From Bog-473 sp963719485 (GTDB lineage: Bacteria > Actinomycetota > Acidimicrobiia > Acidimicrobiales > RAAP-2): a stretch of 64,000 nucleotides of DNA. The notes beneath the pieces are model-generated. The model had not been told where the DNA came from and made no database searches. It worked only from the letters and a program-made list of their open reading frames with translations. The position numbers and the translations under genes are program-made. This document shows positions 41,599 to 50,948 of this stretch, in pieces (positions within the stretch are counted from its first letter, which is position 1; each line of letters opens with the position of its first letter). The stretch is from positions 2,728,001 through 2,792,000 of the forward strand of contig OY970387.1 in NCBI GenBank assembly GCA_963719485.1, given 5' to 3'.

Positions 41599-43474
41599 TC
41601 AGTTCGCCGCGTCGAGGCGGGGCCAGACCAGCACGCCGCCCTCCCGCCGAGGCGTGCCGAGCGCGCGGGTGAAGAGGGCGGTGGCGCACGCCGCACCGGG
41701 CGCGGAGGGGGCGACGGCCACCGTGTCGGTGTGCCAGCCGCGCAACTGCGTTCGGACGTCCTCGGCCGGGAAGGCCGGCACCGAAGTCGCGCCCGCCTCG
41801 CATTGCGCCAGGACCTGCTGCAGCGGGGATGCCTCGCCGTTGAACGTGTTGGCTCCCGTCGGTCCCGGTATGACCGCGAAGCCCCCGGGCATACGGAACT
41901 GCATGTTGGCCATGGCCTGCCACAGCATGGACGAGTCGTTCTGCGGGGTGGCCAGCGGGTACACGAGTGCGGACGACCCGGCGGGCAGGGAGCGGGCGCC
42001 GGCGGTGAACCACGCGGGGACGGCCGCCGGCGCCGCCGCGTACGGCCACGCCGGCACGAGGGGCAGCAGGACGACGAGGGCCACGACCCCGCTCGCCACC
42101 ATTCCTCCCGCTCTTCCGAGCCGGTCGTCCGCCGCGGCGTACGTGTACACGGCATCGAGCAGCAGGACGAGCAGCAGTGCTGCGAAGAGCCAGAAATAGG
42201 TCATCCAGCGCGCGGCGATGCTGCTGTTGAGGAGAGGCAGATGTTCGATGACGATGAAGGGGAGCGGCACTCCCGTCCGGTGCCCGTCCACATGGAGGTG
42301 CGAGCCCAGGGAGAGGACCAGCGCGCCGGCGGCCATGACGGTGCAGAACAGGGCAAGACGCTTCCGCCGCAGCACGATGGCGGCGACGATCAGAGCGATC
42401 AGCAACGGTGCGCCGACATACGATCCGTTTTCGATCGGAGAGTCGAAGACGATGTTCCAGTTCGGATCGCGCAACGCCACCAGGGTGTTCCCCAGCGCGG
42501 CGTGCCCGAGCGTGAAGTGCTGGTCGAGGGTAGGGACGACGAGACCGACCGGATCGATCGTCACACCCGCGATGGCGCTGGCCGGCTGCGCGGGCCCGAT
42601 GATGTGGTGCGGCCCGGCCACGGCCACCCAGGCCCCGTAGCCGACGCCGAGCGCGATGACCGCGGCGGTGCACCCGGCCAGAGTCAGGAGACGTCGGCGG
42701 TCGAGGGCGGCGTGTTGCCGGAGGGGGGTGTGTTTCAGGAGGGCGTAGCCGCCCGCGACCACGACGGCGAGGAACGTCATGACGACCAGCGAGGCGAACG
42801 CCTCGGTGGAGATGAAGAACTGCGCGACGAAGCAGAGCCCGATGGCGACGCCTGACCACCAGGGCGAGGTCGAGGGCGAACGCAGGAAACGGTCGACGAA
42901 GTAGATCACCAGCGGCGGAATGGCCTGGAAAAGGAGAAACAGGTGCCCGTTGGCGGTGGCTGCCGTGAACGGGGAGAACCCGTAGGCCAGACCGCCGACG
43001 AACGCGGCCGGCGACCAGGCCACGAAACGCTTGGCCATGACGTAGAAGCTCAGGGCGGACGCGAAGATCGCCACGTCGAGCAGGACGTTGAAGGTGGCGA
43101 TCGGGCCGAAGAGGAGCGTGATGGGGAACCCGACGATGCCCAGGAGCGGCATGGTGGTGTTGTCCATCAGGTTGATCCCGGCGGGCGTGTTCAGCCAGTT
43201 GTTGACGAGCGGGTTGTGACCGTGCAGCAGGACCCACGGGGTTTGGGCCAGGAACCAGATCTCCTCCGGGACGTCGTTGCCCCCCGACTGTCTGGACGGA
43301 GTGCGCGATCCCGTGCGCCCAGGCGCCCCGGTTGGCCAGGACCGACAGCGCCAGGTAGACGGCGGCCACGCCGGCCGTCACCAGCCATGGCCGCGTCGCC
43401 CTCGTGCGGCCGTCCGGGGGTCCAGCCGCCGGCGGTGCGGACCGGTCCGGTGTCGACACCGCGGTGTCACTCAC
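41599..43474 (-). pseudogene. GT-C-like polytopic membrane protein, single-base frameshift
   Basis: Two frames must be joined to give a paralogue of the protein at 20913-22949. The first frame runs from GTG 43474 through one helix (W-L-V-T-A-G-V-A-A-V-Y) to H-S-V-Q-T. The second begins G-G-N-D-V-P-E-E-I-W-F-L and continues for about ten helices to 41599. The shift falls in a run of six C at 43280-43285; five would restore the frame and a 624-residue protein. The loop N-D-V-P-E-E-I-W-F-L matches C-G-D-P-A-Q-E-V-W-F-M in the intact copy. May be a sequencing or assembly error rather than a real lesion. Confidence 0.8.
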
Positions 43475-43512
43475 GAGCGTCGGAAAGACGACCGGACGAG
43501 AGCCGTCTGCAT
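43471..43512 (-). CDS. Leaderless mini-ORF coupled to the GT-C-like gene
   Basis: TACCTT (43521-43526) lies eight bases before ATG 43512 on the minus strand. The ORF reads M-Q-T-A-L-V-R-S-S-F-R-R-S and its TGA overlaps GTG 43474 of the membrane-protein gene as GTGA. It has the same layout as the mini-ORF at 29599. Translation is inferred. Confidence 0.4.
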   Translation of the reverse strand: MQTALVRSSFRRS

Positions 43513-43579
43513 CGATGCGCAAGGTAACAGTCGCGCCCGCCGGTCACCCGGCGGGACCCGACCCGTGCGGGCCGAGGTC

Positions 43580-44491
43580 CTAAATGAAGCTGAACTCGGG
43601 CACCCCTGAGCTGACGCCCTTGAAGAGGTCGCCCTTGGCGGCGATCAGCTGCTCGGGCGACCACGCCGCGTCCCGCGTGAGCTGGCCGACCGGCTTGAAC
43701 GCGCTGACCGCGTAGATGTTGCCGCCGAAGACGATGAGGATCTGCCCGGTGACGTCGGCCGAGGCGGGGGCGGCCAGGAAGGCCACCACGTTGGCGATGT
43801 TCTTGGGGTCCCAGGCGTCGAAGCCGCCTTCCCCCGCGCTCATGCCGTCGCCGCCGAAGATGGTCTCGGTCATCCGGGTGCGGGCCCGGGGCGCGATGGC
43901 GTTCGAGGTGACGCCGTAGCGGCCGAGCTCGCGCGCCTCCACCCAGGTGAGCGCGGCGATGCCGGCCTTGGCGGCCGCGTAGTTCGCCTGTCCGGCGTTG
44001 CCGTACAGCCCGGCCTCGGACGAGGTGTTGATGATGCGCCCGGTGACGTCCTCACCCGACTTGGCCCGGTTGCGCCAGTAGACCGCGGCGTGGTGCGTGG
44101 CGGCGAAGTGCCCCTTGAGGTGGACCCGGATCACGTCGTCCCAGTCCGACTCGTCCATGTTGAAGGACATCTTGTCCCGCAGGATCCCCGCGTTGTTCAC
44201 CAGGATGTCGAGCGAGCCGAAGGTGTCGATCGCCTGCTCCACGACGTTCTTGCCGCCGGCCCACGAGCTGATGTCGTCGCCGTTGACCGCGGCGCCGCCG
44301 CCCCGCTCCTTGATCAGCGCCACGACCTCCTCGGCGGGGTGCGCGTCCTGCGACCCCTCGCCGTGCAGCCCCGCACCGACGTCGTTGACGATGACCCGCG
44401 CGCCCTCGCCCGCGAGGACCAACGCCTCTTCGCGCCCGATGCCTCGCCCTGCGCCGGTGACGACCGCCACCTTGCCGTCGAGCAGTCCCAT
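43580..44491 (-). CDS. Short-chain dehydrogenase (17-beta-HSD4/FabG-like)
   Basis: 303 residues. T-G-A-G-R-G-I-G near 12, N-N-A-G near 98, the Ser in I-N-T-S-S-E near 150 and Y-A-A-A-K near 165 are complete. The insertion N-D-V-G-A-G near 36 and the length are like the 3-hydroxyacyl-CoA dehydrogenase domain of multifunctional enzyme 2, so a beta-oxidation or sterol role is likely. GGGAGG precedes the ATG. Confidence 0.88.
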   Translation of the reverse strand: MGLLDGKVAVVTGAGRGIGREEALVLAGEGARVIVNDVGAGLHGEGSQDAHPAEEVVALIKERGGGAAVNGDDISSWAGGKNVVEQAIDTFGSLDILVNNAGILRDKMSFNMDESDWDDVIRVHLKGHFAATHHAAVYWRNRAKSGEDVTGRIINTSSEAGLYGNAGQANYAAAKAGIAALTWVEARELGRYGVTSNAIAPRARTRMTETIFGGDGMSAGEGGFDAWDPKNIANVVAFLAAPASADVTGQILIVFGGNIYAVSAFKPVGQLTRDAAWSPEQLIAAKGDLFKGVSSGVPEFSFI

Positions 44492-44606
44492 GGTGATGCC
44501 TCCCTGTTGTCCGTCGACGCGTCGAGCCGGGCGTTCCCGCAGGAAGGGCCCGGCGGGCGGGTCGACGACCGCCGCGACGCGCCAGCAGTGTGGCCGATGG
44601 GCCCGT

Positions 44607-45656
44607 TCAGGGGCAAAACCGGGACAGCGCCTCGCCGGTGACCAGGCTGATCAGCGCGGCCGTCTCTCCCCGGGCCCGGGCCCGGCCGAAGCGGGCGGTC
44701 AGGCTGACCACCTCCAGGCCCTCGGGCGGCGCGGCCAGCACCGACGCGTCGGCGCCCCCGACGATGCAGAGGACCGGCAGGGCCCCCCCCGATGCGCCGC
44801 GGGCCCGGGCGCGGGCCAGCTCCAACACGCCCCCCGGTACCTTCCCGCGGAACGAGAGAGGGTCGAGATGGCCCTCGCCGGTCACCGCGAGGTCGGCCCC
44901 TTCCAGCCGGTCGGCCAGGCCGACCAGCCGGGCCACGAAGTCGAAGCCGGGCTCGATCCGGGCTCCGAGGGCGACCAGTCCGCCCGCCAACCCGCCCGCC
45001 GCGCCACCGCCCGGCACGTCGGTGACGTCGATGCCCGTCTCCCGGCGGTAACGGGCCGCCACCTCGACCAGGCGCCGGCCGAGCTCGACGACCTGTGCCG
45101 CCGTGGCGCCCTTCTGGGGCCCGAAGACGGCGGCGGCGTCGGTGAACCGCGTCGTCACGTCGGAGGCGACGACCAGCTCGACCCCGTCCAACGCGGCCGG
45201 CGAGCCCACGGCCTCGAAGGCGCCTAGCCCGCCGTCGGTCGTCGCGGACCCGCCGCAGCCGATCACGATCCGGCGAGCCCCCGCGTCGCGGGCCGCCAGC
45301 AGCAGCTGGCCGACGCCGGTCGTGGTGGCGCGCACTGGGTCGTCGCGCCGCGGGCGGGGAAGAAGGGCACGACCCGCCGCCCGCGACATCTCGACGACGG
45401 CGGTCAGCGGTGCGTCGTCGCCCGCCCGTGCCAGCATGCGCCATTCGGCCTCGACCCGCGCACCCAGCGGGCCCGTGACAATGCTGGTGTGGCGGGTGCC
45501 ACCCAGCGCGTCCAGCAGGCCCTCCCCGCCGTCCGACATCGGCACCTGGTCCGCCGTCCAGCCGGCCGCCCGTGCCGCACGGGCGACGGCCGCCGCCACC
45601 CCGGCCGCCGACAGCGTCCCCCGGAATTTGTCCGGTGCGGCGACGAGGTGGGGCAC
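44607..45656 (-). CDS. Glycerate kinase (GlxK/GarK family)
   Basis: 349 residues. The family start A-P-D-K-F-R-G-T-L-S-A near 7-17, P-M-S-D-G-G-E-G near 39, and I-G-C-G-G-S-A-T-T-D-G-G near 131-142 are diagnostic, as is V-T-G-E-G-H-L-D near 257. It phosphorylates D-glycerate with ATP. GTG 45656 is seven bases after TAGCTT, a leaderless arrangement. Confidence 0.93.
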   Translation of the reverse strand: MPHLVAAPDKFRGTLSAAGVAAAVARAARAAGWTADQVPMSDGGEGLLDALGGTRHTSIVTGPLGARVEAEWRMLARAGDDAPLTAVVEMSRAAGRALLPRPRRDDPVRATTTGVGQLLLAARDAGARRIVIGCGGSATTDGGLGAFEAVGSPAALDGVELVVASDVTTRFTDAAAVFGPQKGATAAQVVELGRRLVEVAARYRRETGIDVTDVPGGGAAGGLAGGLVALGARIEPGFDFVARLVGLADRLEGADLAVTGEGHLDPLSFRGKVPGGVLELARARARGASGGALPVLCIVGGADASVLAAPPEGLEVVSLTARFGRARARGETAALISLVTGEALSRFCP

Positions 45657-45694
45657 GCCGATGAAGCTACCGGGCGCGGTGTCGGGGACTGGGG

Positions 45695-45781
<87 letters not shown>

Positions 45782-45846
45782 GGCCCCGCCATGCGGGTGA
45801 ACAGGGAGTGTACGGCCGTGTGCCTACGGGTGCCCCCTCCGCCCAC

Positions 45847-45852
45847 TAGCCT
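45847..45852 (+). promoter_or_regulatory. Leaderless-type -10 box of clpP
   Basis: TAGCCT lies seven bases upstream of the ATG at 45860; no Shine-Dalgarno is present. Confidence 0.5.
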
Positions 45853-45859
45853 CGTGGCC

Positions 45860-46489
45860 ATGACAAACGCATCAGAAGCCCCCCGAATCATGGCTGCAGG
45901 GGCCGATCTGGAGTCCGGCGGGCGGGTCTTCCAGCAACTGCTCAAAGAGCGCATCGTCTTCATCGGCAGCGCGATCGACCAGGTGACGGCCAACCTCGTC
46001 TGCGCCCAGCTCATCCTCCTGGAGGCCGAGGACCCCGAAAAGGACATCTCCCTCTACATCAACTCGCCGGGCGGGTCCGTGACCGACGGCCTGGCCATTT
46101 ACGACACCATGCAGTACGTCCAGCCGGACGTCTCCACCATCTGCGTCGGCCTGGCCGCCAGCATGGGTCAGTTCCTGCTGTGCTCGGGTGCGCCGGGCAA
46201 GCGCTACGCCCTGCCCCACTCGCGCATCCTCATGCACCAGCCGTCGGGCTCCATGCAGGGTCAGGCGGCCGACATCGCGATCCAGGCCGAGCAGATCATC
46301 TACCTGAAGCGGATGATGGCCGAGCGCATCGCCTTCCACACCGGCCAGCCCCTCGAGCGCATTGAGACCGACTCGGACCGCGACCGCTGGTTCACGGCGG
46401 ACGAGGCTCAGGAGTACGGCTTCATCGACAAGGTGATCGACCGTTCGACGGCGACGGCGACGGCGACGGCGGCGGCAGGGAACAAATAG
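45860..46489 (+). CDS. clpP: ATP-dependent Clp protease proteolytic subunit (ClpP)
   Basis: 209 residues. The serine protease triad is complete: Ser in G-L-A-A-S-M-G-Q near 102, His in L-M-H-Q-P-S-G near 127, Asp in T-D-S-D-R-D near 175. F-I-G-S-A-I-D-Q and Y-I-N-S-P-G-G-S-V-T-D-G are standard ClpP segments. No clpX, tig or second clpP is adjacent, which is unusual for a main clpP. The C-terminus has a T-A-T-A-T-A tail. The next gene starts three bases after the stop, so clpP may be co-transcribed with the polysaccharide exporter. Confidence 0.94.
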   Translation: MTNASEAPRIMAAGADLESGGRVFQQLLKERIVFIGSAIDQVTANLVCAQLILLEAEDPEKDISLYINSPGGSVTDGLAIYDTMQYVQPDVSTICVGLAASMGQFLLCSGAPGKRYALPHSRILMHQPSGSMQGQAADIAIQAEQIIYLKRMMAERIAFHTGQPLERIETDSDRDRWFTADEAQEYGFIDKVIDRSTATATATAAAGNK

Positions 46490-46491
46490 AG

Positions 46492-47520
46492 GTGGCTGTC
46501 GACGTCCCGGCCTCCTCGTCGGACGCAGACCGGAGAGTCGAGGGCGACACCGAGGTTCGGGTGGCGGACAGCTCGCCGTTGGCGGCTGAGGCGGCCGGCG
46601 TGAGCCGCAGCGTGGCCAGGCGCGGGGCGGCGACCCGCGTGGTCACGCCGACCATCAGCGTGCGCAAGCGCCTGCGCGAGATCTGGCTCTCGCGCGAGCT
46701 GCTCATCTATCTCGTCCGCACCGAAATCAAGGTCAAGTACAAGAACTCGGTGCTGGGCCTGGTGTGGTCGATGGCCGCTCCGGCCATGACACTGGCCATC
46801 TACTTCTTCGTGTTCCAGATCGTGCTCGGCAACAAGATGCCGCATTTCGTGATCTTCCTCTTCGCCGGGCTCCTGATCTGGAACCTCTTCTCCCTGGGCG
46901 TGCTGACCGGGACCGGCGTCGTCGTGAACAACGCCGGCATCGTGAAGAAGGTCTCGTTCCCGCGCGAGATCCTGGCCCTCGCTGCGGTGGGCTCGGCCTG
47001 CGTCTTCTTCTTCTTCCAGGTGATCGTGCTGGTCATCTTCATGCTCGTGCTGCACACGTCCCCTGACCTGGCCTACCTGCCCGTGCTGCTCCTGGCCCTG
47101 GTCACCGGCGTGATCCTGGCCTCGGCGCTCGCGGTGCTCCTGTCGTCGATCAACGTGTACCTGCGCGACACGCAGCATCTCATCGAGGTCGTCCTCACGG
47201 CGTGGTTCTGGGCCTGCCCGATCGTGTACTCCTACCAGCAGAACATCGCCGAGAAGTTGGGGCCCAAGGGACTGACGTGGGTCTACTTCTTGAATCCCAT
47301 GGTGCCGCTGGTCCTGTCATTCCAGCGCTGCATCTACGCGCACCCCACCACCTACGCCGTCGTGAATGGGCAATTGACGGCCTTCCACGTGCTGCCGACC
47401 AAGGGCATGCTCTGGTACGTCGGGCTCGATCTCGGGGTGCTCTTCCTCTCCCTCTGCCTGTTCCTCATCGCGCTGGCCACCTTCGGCCGCCTCGAGGGCA
47501 ACTTCGCCGAGGAGCTCTGA
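46492..47520 (+). CDS. ABC-2 type polysaccharide export permease (Wzm-like)
   Basis: 342 residues. A cytoplasmic N-terminus of about 75 residues leads into K-V-K-Y-K-N-S-V-L-G-L-V-W-S, the signature of Wzm/TagG permeases, then six helices. I-V-Y-S-Y-Q-Q near 245 and L-N-P-M-V-P-L near 265 are also characteristic. It pairs with the ATPase gene three bases downstream to export an undecaprenyl-linked glycan. Confidence 0.9.
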   Translation: MAVDVPASSSDADRRVEGDTEVRVADSSPLAAEAAGVSRSVARRGAATRVVTPTISVRKRLREIWLSRELLIYLVRTEIKVKYKNSVLGLVWSMAAPAMTLAIYFFVFQIVLGNKMPHFVIFLFAGLLIWNLFSLGVLTGTGVVVNNAGIVKKVSFPREILALAAVGSACVFFFFQVIVLVIFMLVLHTSPDLAYLPVLLLALVTGVILASALAVLLSSINVYLRDTQHLIEVVLTAWFWACPIVYSYQQNIAEKLGPKGLTWVYFLNPMVPLVLSFQRCIYAHPTTYAVVNGQLTAFHVLPTKGMLWYVGLDLGVLFLSLCLFLIALATFGRLEGNFAEEL

Positions 47521-47523
47521 ACG

Positions 47524-48810
47524 GTGAGCGACTTCGCCGTTGACGTCCGTAACGTCTCCAAGCGCTTCCGCCTGGCTCACGGCCAGTACAAGACGGTCAA
47601 GGAGCGCCTGATCCACGGCGGCCGGCGCAAGTCCACCGAGGACTTCTGGGCGCTGAACGAGGTGTCGCTCACGGTCAGGGAGGGCGAGACCGTCGGCATC
47701 CTGGGCCGCAACGGCTCGGGCAAGTCCACCCTGCTCAAGTGCATCTGCGGCGTGCTCCAGCCCACCTCGGGGGAGGTGGCCGTGCGGGGCAAGCTCGCGG
47801 GCCTGCTGGAGCTGGGAGCCGGCTTCCAACAAGACCTGACCGGTCGGGAGAACATCTACCTGAACGGTTCCTTGATGGGCATGCCCAAGCGCGACGTCGA
47901 CCGGGTCTTCGACGCCATCGTGGACTTCTCCGAGCTGGAGGAGTTCATCGACGGTCCCGTCAAGTTCTACTCGTCGGGCATGTACGTGCGGCTCGGCTTC
48001 GCCGTCGCCGTGAACATGGACCCCGACGTCCTGGTGATCGACGAGGTGCTGGCCGTGGGTGACGAGCGCTTCCAGCGCAAGTGCATCGGCCGGGTCAAGG
48101 AGTTCCAACGGGAGGGTCGGACCATCCTCCTGGTGACGCACTCGGCCGACACCGTGCGCAGCATCTGTGACCGCGGCGTGGTGCTGAGCCACGGGAACCT
48201 GGTGGGAGAGGGCGAGCCCGGCGAGGCCACCCGCATCTTCCGGGAGGGCCTGATGGCGGAGGGCGCGGGCATGGCGATCGCCGACCCGACGCTGGTGGCG
48301 GTGCCGGCCACTCCGACGACACTCGGCGCGGTCCCGAGCGCGGCCGCGGCGCCCGATGCCGAGCGGCCGGTCCGGTTCCGCTCCGTGCACCGCATCTTCT
48401 CGGGCGACAACAGCGTGCCGTACATGAGCACGGGCGACGACCTCACCATCCGGGTGGAGTTCGAGGCGCTCTACCCGACCGAAGACGTGGTCTTCTCGCT
48501 CGAGATCCGCGACTCCGAGAACAACATGGTGATGCGCACCGACACCTCCATCATCGGCACGCCGATCGACGCTGCGCGCGGCGTCAGCGTGATGCACTTC
48601 GGGATCGTGCAGATGCCCATGCTCGACGGCACGTTCTCGTTCGCCCTCGGGATCCAGAGCCGGGGCGGCATCCTGTACGACTGGCAGGAGACGGCCGGGA
48701 CGTTCGAGGTGATGAACCCCGGCAAGACGACGGGCATCATGCGCATGAACGTGCACGCCGCACTCATCTCCACCGAGAGCGACGTCGACTCGTCTGCCGC
48801 GCTCGCCTAG
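47524..48810 (+). CDS. ABC polysaccharide export ATPase with C-terminal glycan-binding domain (Wzt-like)
   Basis: 428 residues. Walker A G-R-N-G-S-G-K-S-T is near 60, the Wzt/TagH signature Y-S-S-G-M-Y-V-R-L near 149, Walker B V-L-V-I-D-E near 169 and the switch His in V-T-H-S. Residues from about 280 to 415 form an extra beta-rich domain like the Wzt C-terminal domain that recognises a capped glycan terminus. This implies export of a fully polymerised, end-modified chain, and methyltransferase genes that could add such a cap lie downstream. Confidence 0.92.
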   Translation: MSDFAVDVRNVSKRFRLAHGQYKTVKERLIHGGRRKSTEDFWALNEVSLTVREGETVGILGRNGSGKSTLLKCICGVLQPTSGEVAVRGKLAGLLELGAGFQQDLTGRENIYLNGSLMGMPKRDVDRVFDAIVDFSELEEFIDGPVKFYSSGMYVRLGFAVAVNMDPDVLVIDEVLAVGDERFQRKCIGRVKEFQREGRTILLVTHSADTVRSICDRGVVLSHGNLVGEGEPGEATRIFREGLMAEGAGMAIADPTLVAVPATPTTLGAVPSAAAAPDAERPVRFRSVHRIFSGDNSVPYMSTGDDLTIRVEFEALYPTEDVVFSLEIRDSENNMVMRTDTSIIGTPIDAARGVSVMHFGIVQMPMLDGTFSFALGIQSRGGILYDWQETAGTFEVMNPGKTTGIMRMNVHAALISTESDVDSSAALA

Positions 48811-48833
48811 CTGGTCCGCGGGAGACTCGCACC

Positions 48834-49844
48834 ATGAGTGACACCGAGGAGACGCTGCCGGCAGATCCCCAGGCCTACGTGACCCGGGTCATGGCGGAGA
48901 TCGCAGAGGAGGTCAGGCTCCGGCGCGCCTCCGGGGACCTGCCGCCCAAGCTCGAGCGTGAGCTCGACGAGCTGTTCCTGGCCCACTCGCCCGTGGCCGG
49001 CCGCGGAGGCGATCTGGGCGACGCGCTCCGCATGGTCGATGCCGCCACCTTCATCGACCCGGTCGTCCCGGTGGAGTCCGAGCGGGCCGCCGGTGCCGTC
49101 GTGAAGAAGGGGATGCGCTCGCTCCTCCTCTGGTACGTCGGGTGGCTGACGCACCAGATGAGCCAGTCGGCGTCCGCCGTGAGCCGCGCGCTGCACATCG
49201 TCGACGACCGCCTGCAGGAGCTCGAGCGCCAGGTGGAGGGGCAGCGCATCCCTGCTGCCGGCGTGATCGAGTTCCCCGACCTCGTGCACGCCGACGCCTG
49301 GTGGGTCGAGCCGGCCGTGGCTGCGGTGGCCAAGGCGCCGGGCCGCGTCCTCCATGTCGCCTGCGGCGACGGATGGCTCGTGCGGCGTATCGCGGCCGCC
49401 GGCGGGGATGCCTATGGCGTCGACCCCCGCTCGCGGGCCGTCGATGCCGTGGACCTCGGCACCCTGGACCTGCGCGGCGAGCCGGTGGCGGAGCACCTGC
49501 GCGCGGTGGCCGCCGCCGGACTGGGCGCCGTCGTGCTGAGCGGCACCGTCGACGGAATGGGCGGTGCGGAACGCGGCCAATTGCTCGCCGCCGTCGGGAC
49601 CCGGCTCGCCCCCGGGGGGACGCTCGTCGTCCACTCGGTCACCCGGCAGGCCTGGGAGGCCGCCGACGCCCCGCCCGAGGCAGATCTCGCGGCCGGCCGC
49701 CCGCTGCGACCGGAAGCCTGGTGCACCCTGCTGGAGCAGAGTGGCTACGAGGCCGTCACCCACCCGGGGGCGGACGGCGCCGACTACCTGGTCGTCGCGG
49801 CCCGGGCCGCCATCACCTCGCCGTACACGCCTGCGGAACGGTGA
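48834..49844 (+). CDS. Methyltransferase-like protein coupled to GT4 gene (module 1)
   Basis: 336 residues. The N-terminal 150 residues are helical (V-M-A-E-I-A-E-E-V-R-L-R-R-A ... W-Y-V-G-W-L-T-H-Q-M). The C-terminal half is a Rossmann fold with V-L-H-V-A-C-G-D-G-W-L near 178 and G-V-D-P-R near 198, the SAM-binding positions. The catalytic residues are not clear. It is a paralogue of the gene at 55773: both have V-V-L-S-G-x-V-D after the SAM motif and end as GTGA into a GT4 gene. A cap or sugar O-methyltransferase is plausible. Confidence 0.75.
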   Translation: MSDTEETLPADPQAYVTRVMAEIAEEVRLRRASGDLPPKLERELDELFLAHSPVAGRGGDLGDALRMVDAATFIDPVVPVESERAAGAVVKKGMRSLLLWYVGWLTHQMSQSASAVSRALHIVDDRLQELERQVEGQRIPAAGVIEFPDLVHADAWWVEPAVAAVAKAPGRVLHVACGDGWLVRRIAAAGGDAYGVDPRSRAVDAVDLGTLDLRGEPVAEHLRAVAAAGLGAVVLSGTVDGMGGAERGQLLAAVGTRLAPGGTLVVHSVTRQAWEAADAPPEADLAAGRPLRPEAWCTLLEQSGYEAVTHPGADGADYLVVAARAAITSPYTPAER

Positions 49845-50947
49845 GCGCCGCGGCCGGGAGGCCGGTGGCCGTGCACCAGTTCATCGCCACCCTCAACCCG
49901 CACGATGCCACCGGGACGCACGCGCGCAAGCTGCGTGACGCCCTGCGCGCCGCCGGCTGGCGCTCGGAGATCTTCGCCGAGGCGATCCACGACGACCTGG
50001 CCACCGAGGCGTTCAAGCACTGGATGTACCCCGAGCATGCGGCGCCCGGCGACGTGGCGATCTACCAGTTCACGACGTCCTCCGCGGTCGCGGGCTACCT
50101 GGCCGAGCGCGGGCTGCCCCTCATCCTCGACTTCCACAACTTCACCGGGCCCGAGTACTTCGCCGGCTGGGAGCCGGAGAGCGTGCAGCGGGCGGCGGCG
50201 GCCGCCGACGAGTTGGCGCTCCTGGCCCCGCAGGCGCTGCTCGGACTGGCCAAGAGCCCCTTCAGCGAGGAGGAGTTGCGGCGGGCGGGTTGCCGGCGCA
50301 CCGCCATCACCCCCGTCCTGGCCGACTACCGGCGTGTCACCGGTCCCCCGGACCCCCGGGTGGCGGCGGAGCTGGCCCGCCTCCGGGCGGGCGGCGGCGC
50401 CGACATCCTCTTCGTCGGGCGGATCGTGCCGTCCAAGGCGCAGCACGAGCTCGTCAAGGCGTTGTGGGCGTACCGCCGCCTCTACGACGGGAACGCCCGC
50501 CTGCACCTCGTCGGCGGCACCTCGAGCTTCGCCTACACCAAGGCGCTCCAGGAGTTCGTCGCCGATCTCGACCTCACCGCCGCCGTCCGCCTGCCGGGCG
50601 AGGTGTCGGACGCGGCGCTGGCGGCCTACTTCGACGCGGCGGACGTCTACCTCTCGCTCTCGGCACACGAGGGGTTCGGTGTCCCGCTGGTGGAGGCGAT
50701 GGTGGCCGGGGTGCCCGTCGTGACCCGCGGCGCCGGTGCGGTCTCCGACACCGTGGCGGACGCCGCGCTCGTGCTGGCCGCGGCCGACCCGTCCTACATC
50801 GCCGCCGCCCTGCACCGGGCCTGCACCGACGAGCACCTCCGCGCCACGCTGACCGCCGCCGGGGCGCGGCGAGCCGGAGAGCTCTCCGGGGATGCCGTGG
50901 CCGCGGGCATCATTCAGGCCGTCGCCGCCGTCGTGGGAAACCAGTGA
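49841..50947 (+). CDS. GT4-family glycosyltransferase (module 1)
   Basis: 368 residues from GTG 49841. The GT-B N-domain opens V-H-Q-F-I-A-T-L-N-P-H-D-A-T-G-T-H; the donor-binding region has I-L-F-V-G-R-I-V-P-S-K near 190 and the GT4 acidic motif S-A-H-E-G-F-G-V-P-L-V-E-A near 272-284. It is one of four paralogues that share P-G-D-V-x-x-Y-Q-F-x-T-x-S near 65. It is coupled to the methyltransferase-like gene upstream. Confidence 0.9.
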   Translation: MSAAAGRPVAVHQFIATLNPHDATGTHARKLRDALRAAGWRSEIFAEAIHDDLATEAFKHWMYPEHAAPGDVAIYQFTTSSAVAGYLAERGLPLILDFHNFTGPEYFAGWEPESVQRAAAAADELALLAPQALLGLAKSPFSEEELRRAGCRRTAITPVLADYRRVTGPPDPRVAAELARLRAGGGADILFVGRIVPSKAQHELVKALWAYRRLYDGNARLHLVGGTSSFAYTKALQEFVADLDLTAAVRLPGEVSDAALAAYFDAADVYLSLSAHEGFGVPLVEAMVAGVPVVTRGAGAVSDTVADAALVLAAADPSYIAAALHRACTDEHLRATLTAAGARRAGELSGDAVAAGIIQAVAAVVGNQ

Positions 50948-50948
50948 G

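Noticed and set aside
40570..42855. 761-residue plus-strand frame
   Set aside because: Antisense to the LLM oxidoreductase and the GT-C-like gene; no domain and no ribosome site.
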